A stretch of DNA of 64,000 nucleotides from Chrysoporthe austroafricana (GCA_001051155.2 JYIP02000008.1:3084071-3148070); one strand, 5' to 3'; positions 46,448 to 60,332 are shown, numbered from the stretch's first letter. Numbers and translations are program-made. Notes: a model not told the origin generated them from the sequence alone.

Positions 46448-49380
46448 ATATTATATATTAAGAAAGTCGAATATTCTTGCAAATGCTATATCAAGATTAC
46501 TATTTACCCAGAAACTTATTAATAATAAAAGCGTTTTAAATAAAATATAGGAAAACGAACTTATTTAGGTTTTCAATAAAATATTTATAAATAGCAAAAT
46601 AAAAGGGCGTATTAAGAAAGGATATAAAAAATACTTTTTATAATTTAAAATAATCGACTAATTAAAAGACTTAAATAAAGTTGCTCAATTACTTTTTATA
46701 TTAAATTATAATAGCTTATTATTTCTTAAGGATTATTATAGGAAATAATAATTATATATTCCGAATAAAGTAATATTGGATTTTATTAAAGAAGCTTACG
46801 ATAGAAAATACTATTTCAGTATAAACTATATATAGTACGATTTGATAAATCGATTCGTTATTAGATATTGCTATATTAAAATACGCAATTATATATCGAT
46901 ATATCAAGCTTATAATAAAAATAAAAATAATTTATAATAACTTTTAAAAGAAATGCAGCTTATATTATTTCTATTAATTCTATTTTATATTATTATTATA
47001 AACTTTATTATAGGATTACCGATAATATTATTTATAAATACTATATAAGCTTTAGCTAAAATGCTATTCTTAAATATATTTCTTATAATTACAGACAAAT
47101 ATTCCAAAGCTACGATTATTATATTAAGCAATGCAATATATATTGCAGCAAATTAAGCAATTTTTGTTTTACGGATACTTTATATTATTAGCTAAGGAAT
47201 ATTTAAAAGGATTATTTCAAATAGAAACTCGAAATTCCTATCGGAATTCTGGAAATATTTGTAAGAAGCTATCGGAACGAAATTTGCTTATTCTATTGCT
47301 TCGTATCCGCAAACGGACAGGCAGTCTGAAATAAAAAACTGAATAATTGAAATAGCAATTCGGCATTTTATAACCGCTTACCTTAATACAAAATAAACCG
47401 AAATAATATTAACATTACAATTTAATTTGAATAATGCATATAATTAAGCTATAAAATATTTAGCTAGCTAAATGCTATTCGAATTTAACTTATTATCGGG
47501 CTAATAAATAAAAGATATAATATTTTTAGCAAAGGAAATCTTTTAGGAAAAAGCTTAACTTTTTATTACCGAAACGTAAATAATAGCCAAATTGCAATAT
47601 AATAAGCATTATTGCTAAATAATTTTCGAATTAAATAATTGGGTATATATTCGCTTAAGCTATAAGTACTTATTATTAAGTAATTCATTTCTGAAATTTT
47701 TATAATAAAAAATAAAACTTTTCCAAATTATTCGAAAAATAAAGAACTTAGCGTATAAATTAAAATTAGCTTTTTATATAAATATCTATCCAGTAATTTC
47801 AGTAATATAATTAAAGCTTATAACCCAATAAATATATTAAAAAATCCGGATATCGAAAAATACCGGGAAGATTATTAATATTACGAGCTAGAAAAGATAA
47901 TTAGCCGCTATAAGCGAAAGTATAAATATAATCCGCGCAAAATTAAATACTTAGTAAAATAAATAAATTACTTTAACTATTATAATATATAGATGCTTTA
48001 TAATGCTTTAAATGCGGACGAAATAATATATAATTTCGAACGGAAATGCAAAACTATAGCTGAATTATAAGAAAGAGCAAAACGAAAGCGGCTATTAGCG
48101 GAAGAAATCCTTAAACCGGGAAATATTATCGTAATTGCTTTACGAAAACGAAGCAAGCTAAAGCGCGACTTATAAACAGAAAATATACTGGAATAAGCTA
48201 GTTTATTTATTTCAAGAAATCGAAAAAACTCGTAATGCAATAAGCGCGCATTAAAGTAAAAGCAATTATTAAATAAAGCAAGTAAATTTCTAGCAAATGC
48301 AAAAAGCTATTATTTCGTAAACCGTTAATAAATTTACTTTATTTTCTTTCTTTTATTAATATGCTTATAATTATTATCTTTATTCACTTATTATAGCCAG
48401 CTATATTGCCTTATTATTATTATCTTTTATTATACTTTTGAATATTGTTTTTAAATATTAAATTAATATTATTATTAATTTCGCTTTATTCTATCAAATT
48501 TCCGTAAATTTGTAAGGATTATATTAATAAAGCTATTAATACTATTAAAATTAAAATGCATTACGCAATTATTAAATTATATCTTTCCGTAAATGCTTCG
48601 CTATAAAACCAAAATTAATAAAAAATAATACGTTTAGCTATACTTAACTTCTATGCAATACCGTACTTTATATTTCAGAAAAAACCTTTCAAAATTTGCC
48701 GAAAAAGCAAGATTATATAATACGATAAATATATTTACAAAATATCGCTTAAAGACCGCTTTTCTCTAGAAAGATATTAATAAGCTATATATTTATATAA
48801 TAGCGAAAGCCGTTTTTACTATAATATTTATATAATAAAAAACTATTTAAACAATTTCCTTTGTTATTAAGAAGCTTATATAATAGCCTTTCGTTAAGCG
48901 CTAATTAATAAAGGTTATATTAATATAATAAACCGAAAAGTCGAATATAATATTTATATTTTCAATACCGAATTAAGTAGCAATAATATTAATCGGCCGC
49001 TAATTATTAAAGAAGCCTGGGAATTTATTTTACAATATTCTATACTATTATAAATTAATCGCTTTAGCTTTATTTATAAAAGATAAAAGCTTTATTTAAA
49101 TACTTTTATTAGCACGAATATTATTACAAGCAAAGATATAAATAATAAACTAACGGATAATTCTATTAAGAAAGTATTGCTTAAATTTATTTCGAATTTA
49201 CTTACCGTTCGTAATCTTATCCTTATTTTATATACTCTATTAATAGCTCGTTATATCTTATTTCCTATTATAATATCGAAAGACGATCGCTTATAAAATA
49301 AGCGTAGCCGTTATATTAAAAATAAGGCTAAATAAATAATATTAAGCAATTGCAATAACCTTATTAAAAGAGAAATAAAT

Positions 49381-50380
49381 ACTATACGCTACGCAGCTAA
49401 TATAGCAGAAATCGTTATAATTTACGAATATAATCGTAATATAGCTCTTGCTATTTGGAAGAAAATAGCTAAGAATATTAAGCTAGTTTTAGCCAAACTT
49501 AAAGCTTTTAAACCCATTATACCGGTTATTAATTTAAGCCTATTTGCTATAATAGAGCAAAACTTTATAATACTAGCCAAATGCTATCGAATTATAAACG
49601 ATATTATCGACCTAACCGAAAATAACTTACCGAATACAGCTAGCTTATTAATTATATTAAGCAAAACTTACTGAGCTAATATTAATAGCATTTTGCTTTT
49701 ACGGGCTATGCTTTGCGCTATCCCCGCTTTATCTATTAAATATAACTTTAAATCCAAGGCTATTAAAGCCGAAATCGCAATATATTACCGCATATTAGCT
49801 TTCTATATATCCAAAGAATATATACGCTATAATTTTATTTAAAGAAATAACTTTAGTATTAACCGTCCTTATATTATTAATAGTTTCGCTATTTATAATA
49901 ATATTAAATTCGGTATTATCGGAATTTACAATAATTGCATTTAGTATTTCTTTCTTTTTATTATAAGAAAATATATATACGAATTCGTTATTTAGCTTTG
50001 CAACTTTAATCTTATTATTTTATCTAAGCGGTTAAGCTTGCATTTCATTATAAACCAAATCTTCCGTTTCGAATATAATTTCAAGGCTATTAAGATTGTC
50101 TTTATTAAAGACGATATAAATTATAACTTTAACGCTATTTTTCAGAAATAGGCTAACGAAAACAAAAATTACTTTAGCGCCGCCCAGTTTTTGCAATGCT
50201 AAAATCGCATAATAAGCTTCAAATCTTATATTCAAGCGTATAAACTAATTAAAACCTTATAGCTTAATATTTATAACTATACCAATTTCTGCAATTATAT
50301 CGGAAAGAAAAAACTATTTGCTATATTCCTTTATAATTTATTAAACCTTAAAGCTATTGCTAAAGCCCGGGAAATCATTT
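49381..50380 (+). pseudogene. Extra coding-like frame downstream of integrase in element B
   Basis: A single plus-strand frame keeps protein-like character over about 330 codons with roughly eight stops; AT-rich random sequence of this composition would give nearer thirty. Readable pieces include AKLKAFKPIIPVIN, NDIIDLTENNLPNTASLL and NSILLLRAMLCAIPALS. The surroundings (about 48540-50750) may belong to the same former ORF. It matches no retroelement domain I know and sits between integrase and the 3' LTR. It could be an accessory ORF of B, a captured gene, or part of a further nested element whose ends I cannot see. Confidence 0.5.
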
Positions 50381-51071
50381 CTAACTAGTAAATATAGCTA
50401 TTATTTATCGATATAACTTTATTAGCAGTATATAATGCTGCTTTTTTCTAATAATTTATAAACTTAGCTATTTATATTAAAGACTGGTTATAATATCGCT
50501 ATATAACGACTATATGCAGCTATTAGCTTTGCATACCGATATATTTTATTATAATTTCATTTTATATTTATTACTATTATATTTATTTAATACTTTATTA
50601 TTTGAAAGCTATATTTTCTATTAATATTTACGAGCAATTTTGGTTTTTAATTATATTTATACCAAATATTTCGGCAATAAATACGACTAAGCATTATTGA
50701 AATATACTTAAATATCGGCCAGCCTTATTATATATAAATATTATATATATTTATTTACTTTAAGTATAAACCGGTTATAATAAAGGATTAATTTTAAGCT
50801 TTTAATGCAAGCAAGTTTTCTTTTTAATTCTTAATATAAGCATACTTATCGTTCAAATCCCCGGCATAAGCATATTTACTTATTAGGATTTTAATACGAA
50901 TCGGCTTTATAAAACGATTATTATTTTCTATATAATTTCCTTTATCTTATAGTACCGTTATGCTTTCCCTTGCTATATAATTCAAGGTTTTATTATATCG
51001 TATTATTGCTATTTAAAATATCTCTAATTATTAGTTTCTTTTATAAATAAAGGTTATAAAAGGCTAGCAAT

Positions 51072-51279
51072 TAATAGCAAAACCTATAGATATAGTAAAT
51101 TTATAATGAATTCGCATAATAAATTTATAGTAAATCCTTTAATAAATATATAATGAATTTATTAAGTAAATGCTATACTTTTACCGAAAGGCTTATATAA
51201 TGCCTTAATAAGCTTTTAGCATAATTTACTTTCTTAAGAAAACCATGCTTTATAATATATTTCAGTACGTTTATTATTA
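51072..51279 (+). repeat. 3' LTR of element B
   Basis: Same length and ends as the 5' copy; followed directly by the GCATT target duplication. Confidence 0.9.
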
Positions 51280-52450
51280 GCATTTTTTAACATTATGCTA
51301 AATTTGAATTAGCTTTTATTAAAATTTTCGGGAATTTGGATAAAAAGCATATTGCAATATAATAACTGGAAATATTTTAATAAACCGGCTTAGCTATAAA
51401 TTATATAGTTAAGTTCAGATAAATTATTGCTTATTTTGATTACGAAAACAAATCTTTTATAAATATTTATTATATAAGATTTAAAGAAAAAGTTAAAGAC
51501 GAATTTTATAAAGAAAATTAGCTTAAAAAATTTAACAAGTTTATTAATAAAGCAGTCCGTATTAATAATCGATTCTATAAGCGGCGTTAATAATAGCAAA
51601 GGAATTATAATAGTATTCCGAAATATTAATTTAATTTGAAAAAATGCAAGTTTTAGCAAAAAACCCGGAATAATATAATTTATTTAAATATAATATATAT
51701 TAAACTTATAGAATTAAATACTTTAATACGAGAATAATATAAAGAAATTATATGCTATAATTGCAATAAAAAAGGTTATATTATATGCAATTATTATTAA
51801 GAAAAGAAAAAATGAAATTGGAAATTAATTCCGGAAAAATAAATTAATATTACTTAGCAATAAAAACTCAATTAGCTAAATAATAATATTTTACCGGAAT
51901 AAATAGCGGACTTTAGCTATAATAATATAAGCTGAATAACTTGCTATTAGAATTATTGCTTATTGCACTTTTCGGCAAAAGAAAGTTTAGAATAGTTTTT
52001 ATATAAGCTTAAAAAATAAAAGCAATTCGAAGAAAAAAAGGCCTTATTTATAATATAGTTATAAATAGCAATAATTCTAATTATTTAAATAACCTTTTAG
52101 ATGCTAAAGAAGAAAATTTAAAGAAATTTCCTTTAAATTATTATTTCGATTGATAATAGAATATAATAATAGAGAACGAAATAAGCACTTAATAAATAAG
52201 CATATTTATACCCAGTATTATATTTGGAAAAATAGTATTATAAAATAAATAGCTAGATAATTTGCTAATTTTTATATTTGAAAAAGAATTTAATATAAAA
52301 ATAGAAAAAACGGTTATTTAATATGCGAAATAAGAATAATTAAAGCAAAATAGCTAAATATCCAAATATATAAAGGTTAAGCATTTTATTTACGGGCTTA
52401 TATTACAAGAATTCCTTTAAAGCATTCTATTTCAGAATAGCGAATATAGA

Positions 52451-52946
52451 CTATCTTTAAGTAAAAGTGTCCTTAAAGTAAAGGACAGTTTTTTTGTATG
52501 GGCAAAAATTTGGCGCTAGTAAAAACCGGGGGTAGAGAATCGTTTTAAAATTGTATAAACTGTATTCAACCCGTTTTTCAAAGTATTTATATCGCTTCAA
52601 TTCGATCTCTTATCTATTCAATATAATCTATAACATATCTAAATATAAGAACTGTATAACGTTTAAGAGGATCGCAATTGCAAACCCTAAGTTTTCATTC
52701 AGAAGATTGATAGGGCAAGCCCTACTTTTTCAAATAACCAATCAAAACGAAACGGGTTTTATACTAGTCCTAATTCGGAACTCTGATCAAGTAACTAACA
52801 GATTAAAGAACTTTCTATATTACCCCTAACCCGCTTGCATTTCTAATTAGAAAATAGATTAATAAAATAAATAAGAGAAAAAGCTAAAACTTGCTATTTT
52901 TTCAAACCCCTCTTTCTGTATATCGTAAATATCTATCTCGAATATA
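52451..52946 (+). repeat. Direct repeat, left copy, flanking the helicase segment
   Basis: 496 bp matching 63073-63568 in the same orientation. It starts CTATCTTTAAGTAAAAGTG, includes the small palindrome GTCCTTAAAGTAAAGGAC, and has a frame ending FRRLIGQALLFQITNQNE. Less mutated than the right copy. It interrupts the gag region of element A. Confidence 0.85.
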
Positions 52947-53959
52947 GCTAATCAAATCTATCTATTCGTTTTTCATCCTCAATTATATATTGTAATATAT
53001 AAAGAATGCCATTTCGGCATTCTAGCAAACGAAATTCTAGCATATCTAGCTATCTTACGCTACCGAATGCCAAAAAAATAGCGATAATCTATTGCCCGCA
53101 TTATTCAAAGCTTGCCTGGCATTTATCGTACGTAATAAAACTTGCAAGATTTCCGATTTCCAAATCCGTCAAGCAATTCTATCCCGTTTCTTGGTAATAT
53201 CCAAATAAATAGCCTTGCTTGCCAAGAATACTATTTTATTAGCCGGCAATACAATAAAATGCGAGATTACTATCGTATTTCGTACGGATAGGTTAATTCC
53301 CGTATAAATGGCCGTCCGTTTGCTTATAAAGCTATTCTCCCAGTCCTTTAGCGAATGCAAGTACGCTATTAACAGCTCTTTCCGAGCCGGCAGGCTAGCA
53401 AATGGTTCGAGGTAGAATGGCAGAGCAGTACTGCAGAAGATGGGCATAATAGCGAGGAACTTCCGAAATAGCAAATTATCGTATCCTTTCGCCAAATATA
53501 ACAGACGTTTACCGATCAAACGGATAGGCAAATCCAGGAAAGGGACGAGTAGCTAAAGCCCAACTTATAGCTTCGCAAAGTAGGCTGGGCTGCCTATTTG
53601 CAAAGTTTCGACCTAATCAGAATTAAGGATTTCGTTATGCCGATCCGGGAAGACGAGCCAGTTTTGCAAGCTATATGGGATAGCTTTTAGCAGAACGCCC
53701 GGCAGGTATGGGATATAGCGATTGCTATTATTATTAGCCATTCTATCCTTTTCGAAATTAACTGGAAAGATAAGTATACGAAGCTTAAGCAGCTGTTCGA
53801 TAGCCGGCTCGAACCTAGCTCGTAAGAGCGATATTTGGATATCTGGTGCCAGATTATTAGCTATATTATACGAACCCAGGCTGTCCTATTTGATTAGCAG
53901 CCAGAATATCGATTAATAACTATATAAAGCCGTTTATATTAATAGCTTTTATATTGGGC

Positions 53960-56900
53960 TGAAAGCATTTCGGTACGTTTATATACGGATATTCTATTGC
54001 AATATAATCAGGCTTATTTGGATTTTACGATTCAGTTTCTCGACTATCCGTTTCAGGATACTGAATATTATAGCGCCTTTTTAAGCGCTCTAGCCGTTCT
54101 TAATATCCGAAACGATAGCGGCTGGGCAATGCTACTCGATTATATTAGTACTTATTCTGCTATAATTAAAATAGCCCGAATGCTTATTATTTCGCAGAGT
54201 TATCTCGAATGCGAAAACGAGATTGCAGCAAAATGGGCCGAAGCTAGCATAGCAATTTCCGAATAATAAGCAAAAGAGCAATATTATAGGCTTTTCGAAA
54301 TTATTTAGGCTAAAGTCTATCGGTATATGACAATTATTGGCCCTGAAATTAGGCTAATACCGCTCGATTAGATTTACGAAATACGCTTGTATAGTTTAAA
54401 GATCCGGTATATATTTGCAGCGCAAGGCAGGGTTGAATAGCAAGGAAATCGGATTCGCTATTACGGCATACAAGTTTCGTTTATTCAGATTTCCGATATA
54501 GCCTATAGCCTATTAAGCTTAGCATAGCAAAGCCTTGCCGAAATGCTCGAAATTCCGGACCTGGATATCTTGCCGCTTATTGATTGGCTTTCGATCGAAA
54601 ATGATTATTACGAAAACCAGATCGGCTATTCGTTCTTTACTGATTATCGAAATTAATAGCTTCTTGATTGCCAAGAATAGCTATTATACCGTATTCTTGC
54701 CTATACGGAATTATATACCGGTTGGTTCGAGCAAGGCTTGCAATATATCCGGATTCGTATTTTCTGCCAGTTCTGCTGCCAAGCAGAGAAATTCCGTAAG
54801 CAAATCCTAGTCTTGATATACCTTACCGGAAGGCAGCCGGTACGGGTTCCTGAAATCTTAACTTTCCGATCAGAAAACTCGGCATACGGAAGCATCCGTA
54901 ATCTCTTTATTTATAGCGGGCTTATTTGTTTTGTAACTTTATACTATAAGGGGTACCGGGCAGCAGTATAGCTTAAGATTATTTACTATTATTTGCTATG
55001 CAAAGTCGGGGCTTTTGTTATCTAGTATTTCTGGCTCGCCTTTCCTTTCTAGCAGCAAATCGAAAGGTTTTTAAGCGCTAGCCAAGCGCGAAATCCGTTT
55101 TTCTAGGCCGAATCCGTTTTAATATTGGCGTAATAGGAAAAAGAGCCGGATTCGGAATAAGCGGTTCGAATTGCGCAGCTATAGTTTTCGGATCGGATAT
55201 AGCGCTTTTTCTAGCAATATACGCTATAGCTATTAAGTTCCAAAATTACTATTAGCGCTTAGCAGCATATAGCGATTGCTATTGCCTGCTAGTATTGGAA
55301 AAAAGGCTATAGCAGCTGTAAGCAAGAGCAATAAGAGAATAATGAAAACGATTTGACTAATAACGAAAAGGCAGATTATATTTTGGACTTACAAGCCGGC
55401 TATAATATAGCAATAGCTTATATAATATACGGAAAAGAGCTATAGTAAAGACGGTTCGAACTCGCTTTCCGAAAAAACTAATTTCGAATAGCTAATACCC
55501 AATAGTATCGCTTTCTCGGCTTCCGAAACTCTTATAGCCATCAGGTTCTTTCCAAGCGGAAAAAAGAGATTTTTGAAAGAGAATTCGAACAAAGCCGGCT
55601 ATAGCGCTTCCGGCAGCTTTACGAAACCGACCTTCCCGGCCAGTTACGGCAGATAATAAAGGAATAAGCGCAATTCCGAAATGGCTAGGAAGCTATACTT
55701 AAGGCAATTGTACGAAGCGAAACGCCTATCTTGCAAATCGCTAGGACTAGCAGCGGAAAAGCTCTTTCTTTCCTGCTCCTAGCTTATTGCTCGCTTCAAA
55801 GCGTTTCGATTATTATTCTTCCGATTATTGCATTATAAAGCGATTTAATCCGAAAATGCTAGGTATACCAAATCGATACGCATATCTAGGCCGGGTTTAT
55901 AATCAATTATATTGCAATTATTATTTTTATTACGCTTAAATCTGCTATTATGCAGCAATTTCGCATTTTTATCGACCGGTTCCGGATTCGCGAGCAATTA
56001 GATCGGGTAATTATAGACGAATGCTATATTTCTCTCGATATTAAGGATAGCTTTCGGCCTAAAATATAAGAGCTCGGGGCGATTATTATAGCTTATAGCG
56101 TATAGCGTATTTTTTTAATAATTATATTGCTTTTTCGAAATGAACTTTCGTTTTTCCGTATAATATAGATTTCTCGCCCTATTATTTTCCGGATAGCTAT
56201 AATTCGAAAGAATATTAGCTATTGGGTATATAAAGTTGCGTCCGATTAGATCGAAATTTTTATCCGCAAAGCAATTATGCCGATCCTAACGCATTAAGAC
56301 AAAAGCAAAGCGATTATTTATAGCGGAACTATCTAGCATATCGAAAGGCTCGGGGCCGCTCTGGGCTGCGAAATATACTATAGCAAAATAGCTAATACGC
56401 TTAGCAAGCTTGCTATTATCCAGAAATAAATAGAAAATAGGCGTATTATTATAGCTATTAATATATTAAGAATAAGTCTCGATATTCCTACGATTTATAC
56501 GGTTATCTATACCGAACTGCTAAAGCAATTACGAGATTATGCTTAGGAAAGCGGATAAGCAAACCGGAATAGGAATAATAATATTGCTCTTCTTTTTTAG
56601 GACGGCCGGGCTGCTAAGAATGCTAGTAATGAAATTAGCTAGTTTTTGCAAAAAAAGGAATGCTGCTATATCGTCCTTAACCAGGTTCTCGATAAGCATA
56701 TAACCCGGATATAATATACGAATAGCGAAACAGCTTGCGACTTATGCGAAATAAGGACTTTATAACAAGGCAAATACGAAACAGATTAGAATACTAGCCG
56801 GGAGCTTTTTGACCAAATATAACGGAAAACCGATTGGGCGCAAAAAGAAATAGCTAGAGATGCCCGGGAAAAGGCCCAGATAGCCGACGCTTTTATCCGG

Positions 56901-57440
56901 CAGCTCGAAATATAGGCCGGGGCCTGTATTTTTTGTAAAGGCAAAGAGCGAAAAAGCATAGCCGCTCTATATACGAAAGCAGATTGCCCGTCCTGGCAAG
57001 ATCCGGCCTAATACGAAATCGAAAAGAAGCAAAAGGAATTGCAGGAAATCGTTTTTGCGAAAAAGGGCCTAGCGCCATATTCGGGATATTTCTAATACGG
57101 GATTCTGCAAGCATTTTGCGAATCGTAAGCGATTATGCTATCGGATTAAAAGTCGTATTGCCGTAAGGCTAGCAGGATATGCTAGTATTTCGGCTTAATC
57201 GAATTTATCCTTGCAAGCCTCTAAGCGCTTTATATTTACGAGATTTCGGCATTCGTTTTATCGTTTCTCGAGCAGGACGGGCTATTAAATTAGGGGCAAG
57301 GCGCTATCTATATGTGGTTAGGCCGGCGCTATAAATAGCTCGATATTGAAACGAATAATTTATACTGGGCTTTTTTCGAAATAATAGAAGCGGTTAACCG
57401 CATACTAGTAAAAGGAAAATAAAGCTTGATTTGGCAGCTT
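53960..57440 (+). pseudogene. RecQ-like helicase of the telomere-linked type, RIP-destroyed
   Basis: Degraded remains of a large helicase gene. An N-terminal part around 53997-54266 reads FTIQFLDYPFQDTEYYSAF and ALAVLNIRNDSGW. The helicase core has a Walker A region RTSSGKALSFL at 55743, PI-type motif IIILPIIAL ~55812, DECY at 56016-56027 (from DECH), and a motif VI region RDYA.ESG at about 56533. A Cys-rich tail follows near 56925-57125 (ACIFCKGKERK, DCPSWQD, ILQAFCES). This arrangement resembles RecQ-like helicases often found near fungal chromosome ends. Several stops and lost Cys/His residues exclude function. Missing-base details were not resolved. Confidence 0.75.
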
Positions 57441-57463
57441 ATAAGACGGGAGGAAAGGAAAGG

Positions 57464-57485
57464 AAAAAAAAAAAAAAAAAAAAAA
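57464..57485 (+). repeat. Poly(A) run of 22 nt
   Basis: Uninterrupted A tract directly after the purine-rich end of the helicase remains. It may be a slippage-prone run or the trace of a polyadenylated copy. Confidence 0.8.
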
Positions 57486-60332
57486 TCGGAAGGAAGAAAT
57501 AAATCGATTTCTATAGCAAGCCAGGTCCAGGAAAGCCTAATCAGAAATATAGCATAGCGAATTTCTGTAAAAAACTATCGAGCCTAAGACAAATAGCAAA
57601 AATGCAGCGCAAGCCTGCTTGCTAACTTTCGGCTTCCCAATTTACTAAGCTTGCTATATTTACTACCGCTTTAATATTTTCCTTCCGGCTTTATAGCTAA
57701 TTCCCTAATATTCAGGCGGGCTTCTTGCCTTCTCGTACGTCCGCCTTCTATTCTCGTGCCTTAGCTTTCTATTCCTGCTATAAGGTATCGCTTGTTTTTC
57801 CTGCTAGCCTATTTAGTACCGCTTGCTATCTTTCGAAATCGGGCTCTTATATCGGCATTGGCTAGCGAAACGGGTTTAAGGCTAATACGGGGAATAGCGG
57901 GCGAAAAATTCGTTCTAGTATTAACCTTCGGACCTCGATCGAAACCTTGCTTGCTATCGATATATCGCTACCCGTACTTACCGATTTCGATAGCAGCGCA
58001 TTGCTGAGATTTATCTGGGATATCGATTTCGCTATTGCTTGCTAAGCGATATCCCTGCTGCTTAAGGCTTGCGGCAGCCTTTTGGGCTATTTCGATAGAC
58101 TAGGCCCGGCAATTAGAATATCGATACTAGGCATAGTTTCGAAATCTATCGGAAATTCTCGTAATGAATCCCGTACGGAATTTCGCGGAAAAGTGCATGC
58201 CGAGCTTGCAAGCGGCATGCCGTAAACGGGCAAGGGCTAATTAAACGCCCCGGGCTCGGCAGAAGCTTTGGCGGTAAGTATAAAAAGGGGAAGACCCGAA
58301 AGCAAGATAGCCGTATAGCCCTTTCTCGAGATCTCGACCCATATCGTACTTTTCCTAAAGCTAGAGTATTTTTCGATACTTATTATCGCCTTTAGCAATT
58401 GCAGGCAAAAGCTTCCGGCTTCGGGTATTGGGGTTAGCGAAAAGATTTGCTATTTTGCTATAGCAAGCTGGGCTAGCATAAGCGGGAGCGGGTTACGGAT
58501 CCGATCGGCTATTTATAGACTGAATTCTATAATTCCCGGGTTTATTAGCTATATATTTGTCGGATCGACCCAGGCATTTTTCGCCTAATCCGAAAGCTGC
58601 ATATTAGCTAAGTTCTTCTTGCTATTGCGCTGCTAATTATCCAAAGTTTTCGTAAAGAATTCGTTCGCTTGCAGGATCTTTCCGAGCATACCGAGCTCAG
58701 AGCGGATAGCGATTAGAAATGCCTTTTCGATATAGCATTAAGGCAGCAGCTTGCTATTCGCACTCGTATATAAGGCAGATTGCTGCCAGTCCGTAAATTC
58801 CTTGCTGCGCTGCTTTTCGAGTTCCCGGAAAAAAAACTGCAAGTTATTCGCTATATGCAAGCCGCAATTCTATCCGTTTTCCTGGGAGAAGGTAAGTATA
58901 TAGCGATAGTTTAAGGCTTTATTGGCTGGCAGCCTATTTATTGCTATTAAGTGCTATTCGATAAGCTTTATAATAATCCGCTAAAACCTATTCCTGCTAG
59001 CCAATAAGGAATCGAATACTTGGATAATATAGCAATAATAGTTATATATAGCTATAAACTAATAATGCGAGCGAATATAAAGGAAAATCGCTTAGCATAT
59101 TTCAGGCCCGTACTTATTTCGAAAATATAGAATAGAACGGCTTTCAAGATTGAAAACCCAATTCGATATCCAGATCTAGCAAATCAAATTCATAAACTGC
59201 TATCGGATCAGGCTTATCAGGGCCGTATCTATAATCTATTCGCGCTATAAGATAAAAGCTTCGATATTGTAAAGCGCAAATACGGTATAGATTTAATAGA
59301 TCTTATTAAGCGTAGCTTAATCGAAAAGCTAGTTTGGGTTATTGCGTAACCGCAAATAAAAAGTAATATCGGGAAAGAAATAGCGGAATATAGCAATCGC
59401 ATTAGCTAGCGGGGAATTAAGTAATTCCAAATTGAAATAATCTGGGCAGTTTATTAACATTTTCGGATTAATCGGAAAATAGTTATTATTAACCGAATTT
59501 ATAATAATCCGGCTTAAATTAGGGGCTATATGGGAATGCTATTGAGGCAAGGCTATATATTTTGCTGGGTTAAGCGTTTGGGAAACTGATCGGGCTTCTC
59601 TAACCGGCATTATAAAGCGCCGTTATCCTATCTTATCTAATATCTCGTAAATTTCGTCTATTGCTGCCTGGAAAGGGTTAGTACGTTAAGGAGGGGTTAT
59701 ACCGAAACGAGCAGGGCGAGGAATCTCTAGGTTGCCGAGCAGCTTTGCCCGGGCTTTTTCGAAAGACGGTACTGGAATATCCGCAAAGTTAGCAGGCTTC
59801 TTTCCTTTACTATCCGATATCTTGGGTTCTAATCGCTAATAGCTGCAATATAGGAAAAGAAAAGAAAAATAGGCGGACTGGGTTTAGAATCCTTTATTAA
59901 AGTAGCGGCTAGGTATAAAGAAAGAATGCGGGCAGGGGCAAGGCTAGCAATCGGTAAAACGTATATTGCAAGCCGGATTGGTTTTAGTTTTCAGAAAAGG
60001 TTAAGAAAAAATCCAGAAAGCTGGCAATAATAGATATTTATGCTATTATATTTGGGCAGTATATCGCAATTTCGAACCGTAAAGTCGAATAATTTATAAG
60101 CATAAGCAGATTACTAATAGCAAGAACTGCTTGCAAATTCGAATCGGAACGAATTGGTTATTTATATATAGCAAGTCAGTTTATAGCAACCTATTTGCTA
60201 TTAAGCATTTGGGCTTTTTATTTCTATTTTTTGCCTGTTTGCAAGAAGCTTTTTTTTTAGGTTTTGCAAACCTGCTAGGATATTTCCTTTTCACTTTTCG
60301 CTAGCTTGCTAGCGAGCTTTCTCGTCCTGTCC
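57486..60332. other. RIP-mutated sequence, no recognised gene
   Basis: AT-rich with moderate patches. A plus-strand frame with partial protein character appears around 58530-58870 (YLYICR.DPG, RKEFVRLQDLSEHTEL), but I cannot name a family. It may be another part of the helicase-carrying segment. Confidence 0.4.

Larger units (their letters stand above)
32786..51279 (+). mobile_element. Ty3/gypsy retrotransposon B, nested in A
   Basis: Two 208 bp LTRs (32786-32993, 51072-51279) with identical 5 bp target duplications GCATT at 32781-32785 and 51280-51284. Removing B and one GCATT rejoins the gag of A in register with C. Without element C and the solo LTR it is about 10.6 kb, long for this class. 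Degraded pol is readable: IDLRALNKI-type RT start near 37850, AFINNIVIY at 38132-38158 (from a YVDD-type site), and integrase-like FIKEAYDRKYYFS and SYPQTDRQSEIKN near 46780-47340. About 2.7 kb between integrase and 3' LTR carries an extra coding-like block. Confidence 0.9.
31889..52451 (+). mobile_element. Ty3/gypsy retrotransposon A, outermost and interrupted
   Basis: The 5' LTR (31889-32321) is followed by gag-like sequence 32322-32785. This resumes at 51285 after the nested element B and continues to 52451, where a different repeat begins. The gag parts align along their length with the gag of element C, including the KVKDEL-type region (about 51490) and a degraded zinc knuckle starting CYNCNKKGY (about 51750). 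RT, integrase and 3' LTR of A are not in the window. All frames are broken by RIP-type changes. Confidence 0.85.

Noticed and set aside
53006..53027. Helitron 3' end (hairpin plus CTAG)
   Set aside because: The helicase is RecQ-like, not Rep/Pif1-type, and the hairpin directly touches CTAG without the usual spacer.
53169..53531. 120-codon minus-strand ORF in the helicase segment
   Set aside because: Open by chance or as antisense of the degraded plus-strand gene; I recognise no protein and no conserved copy can be tested.
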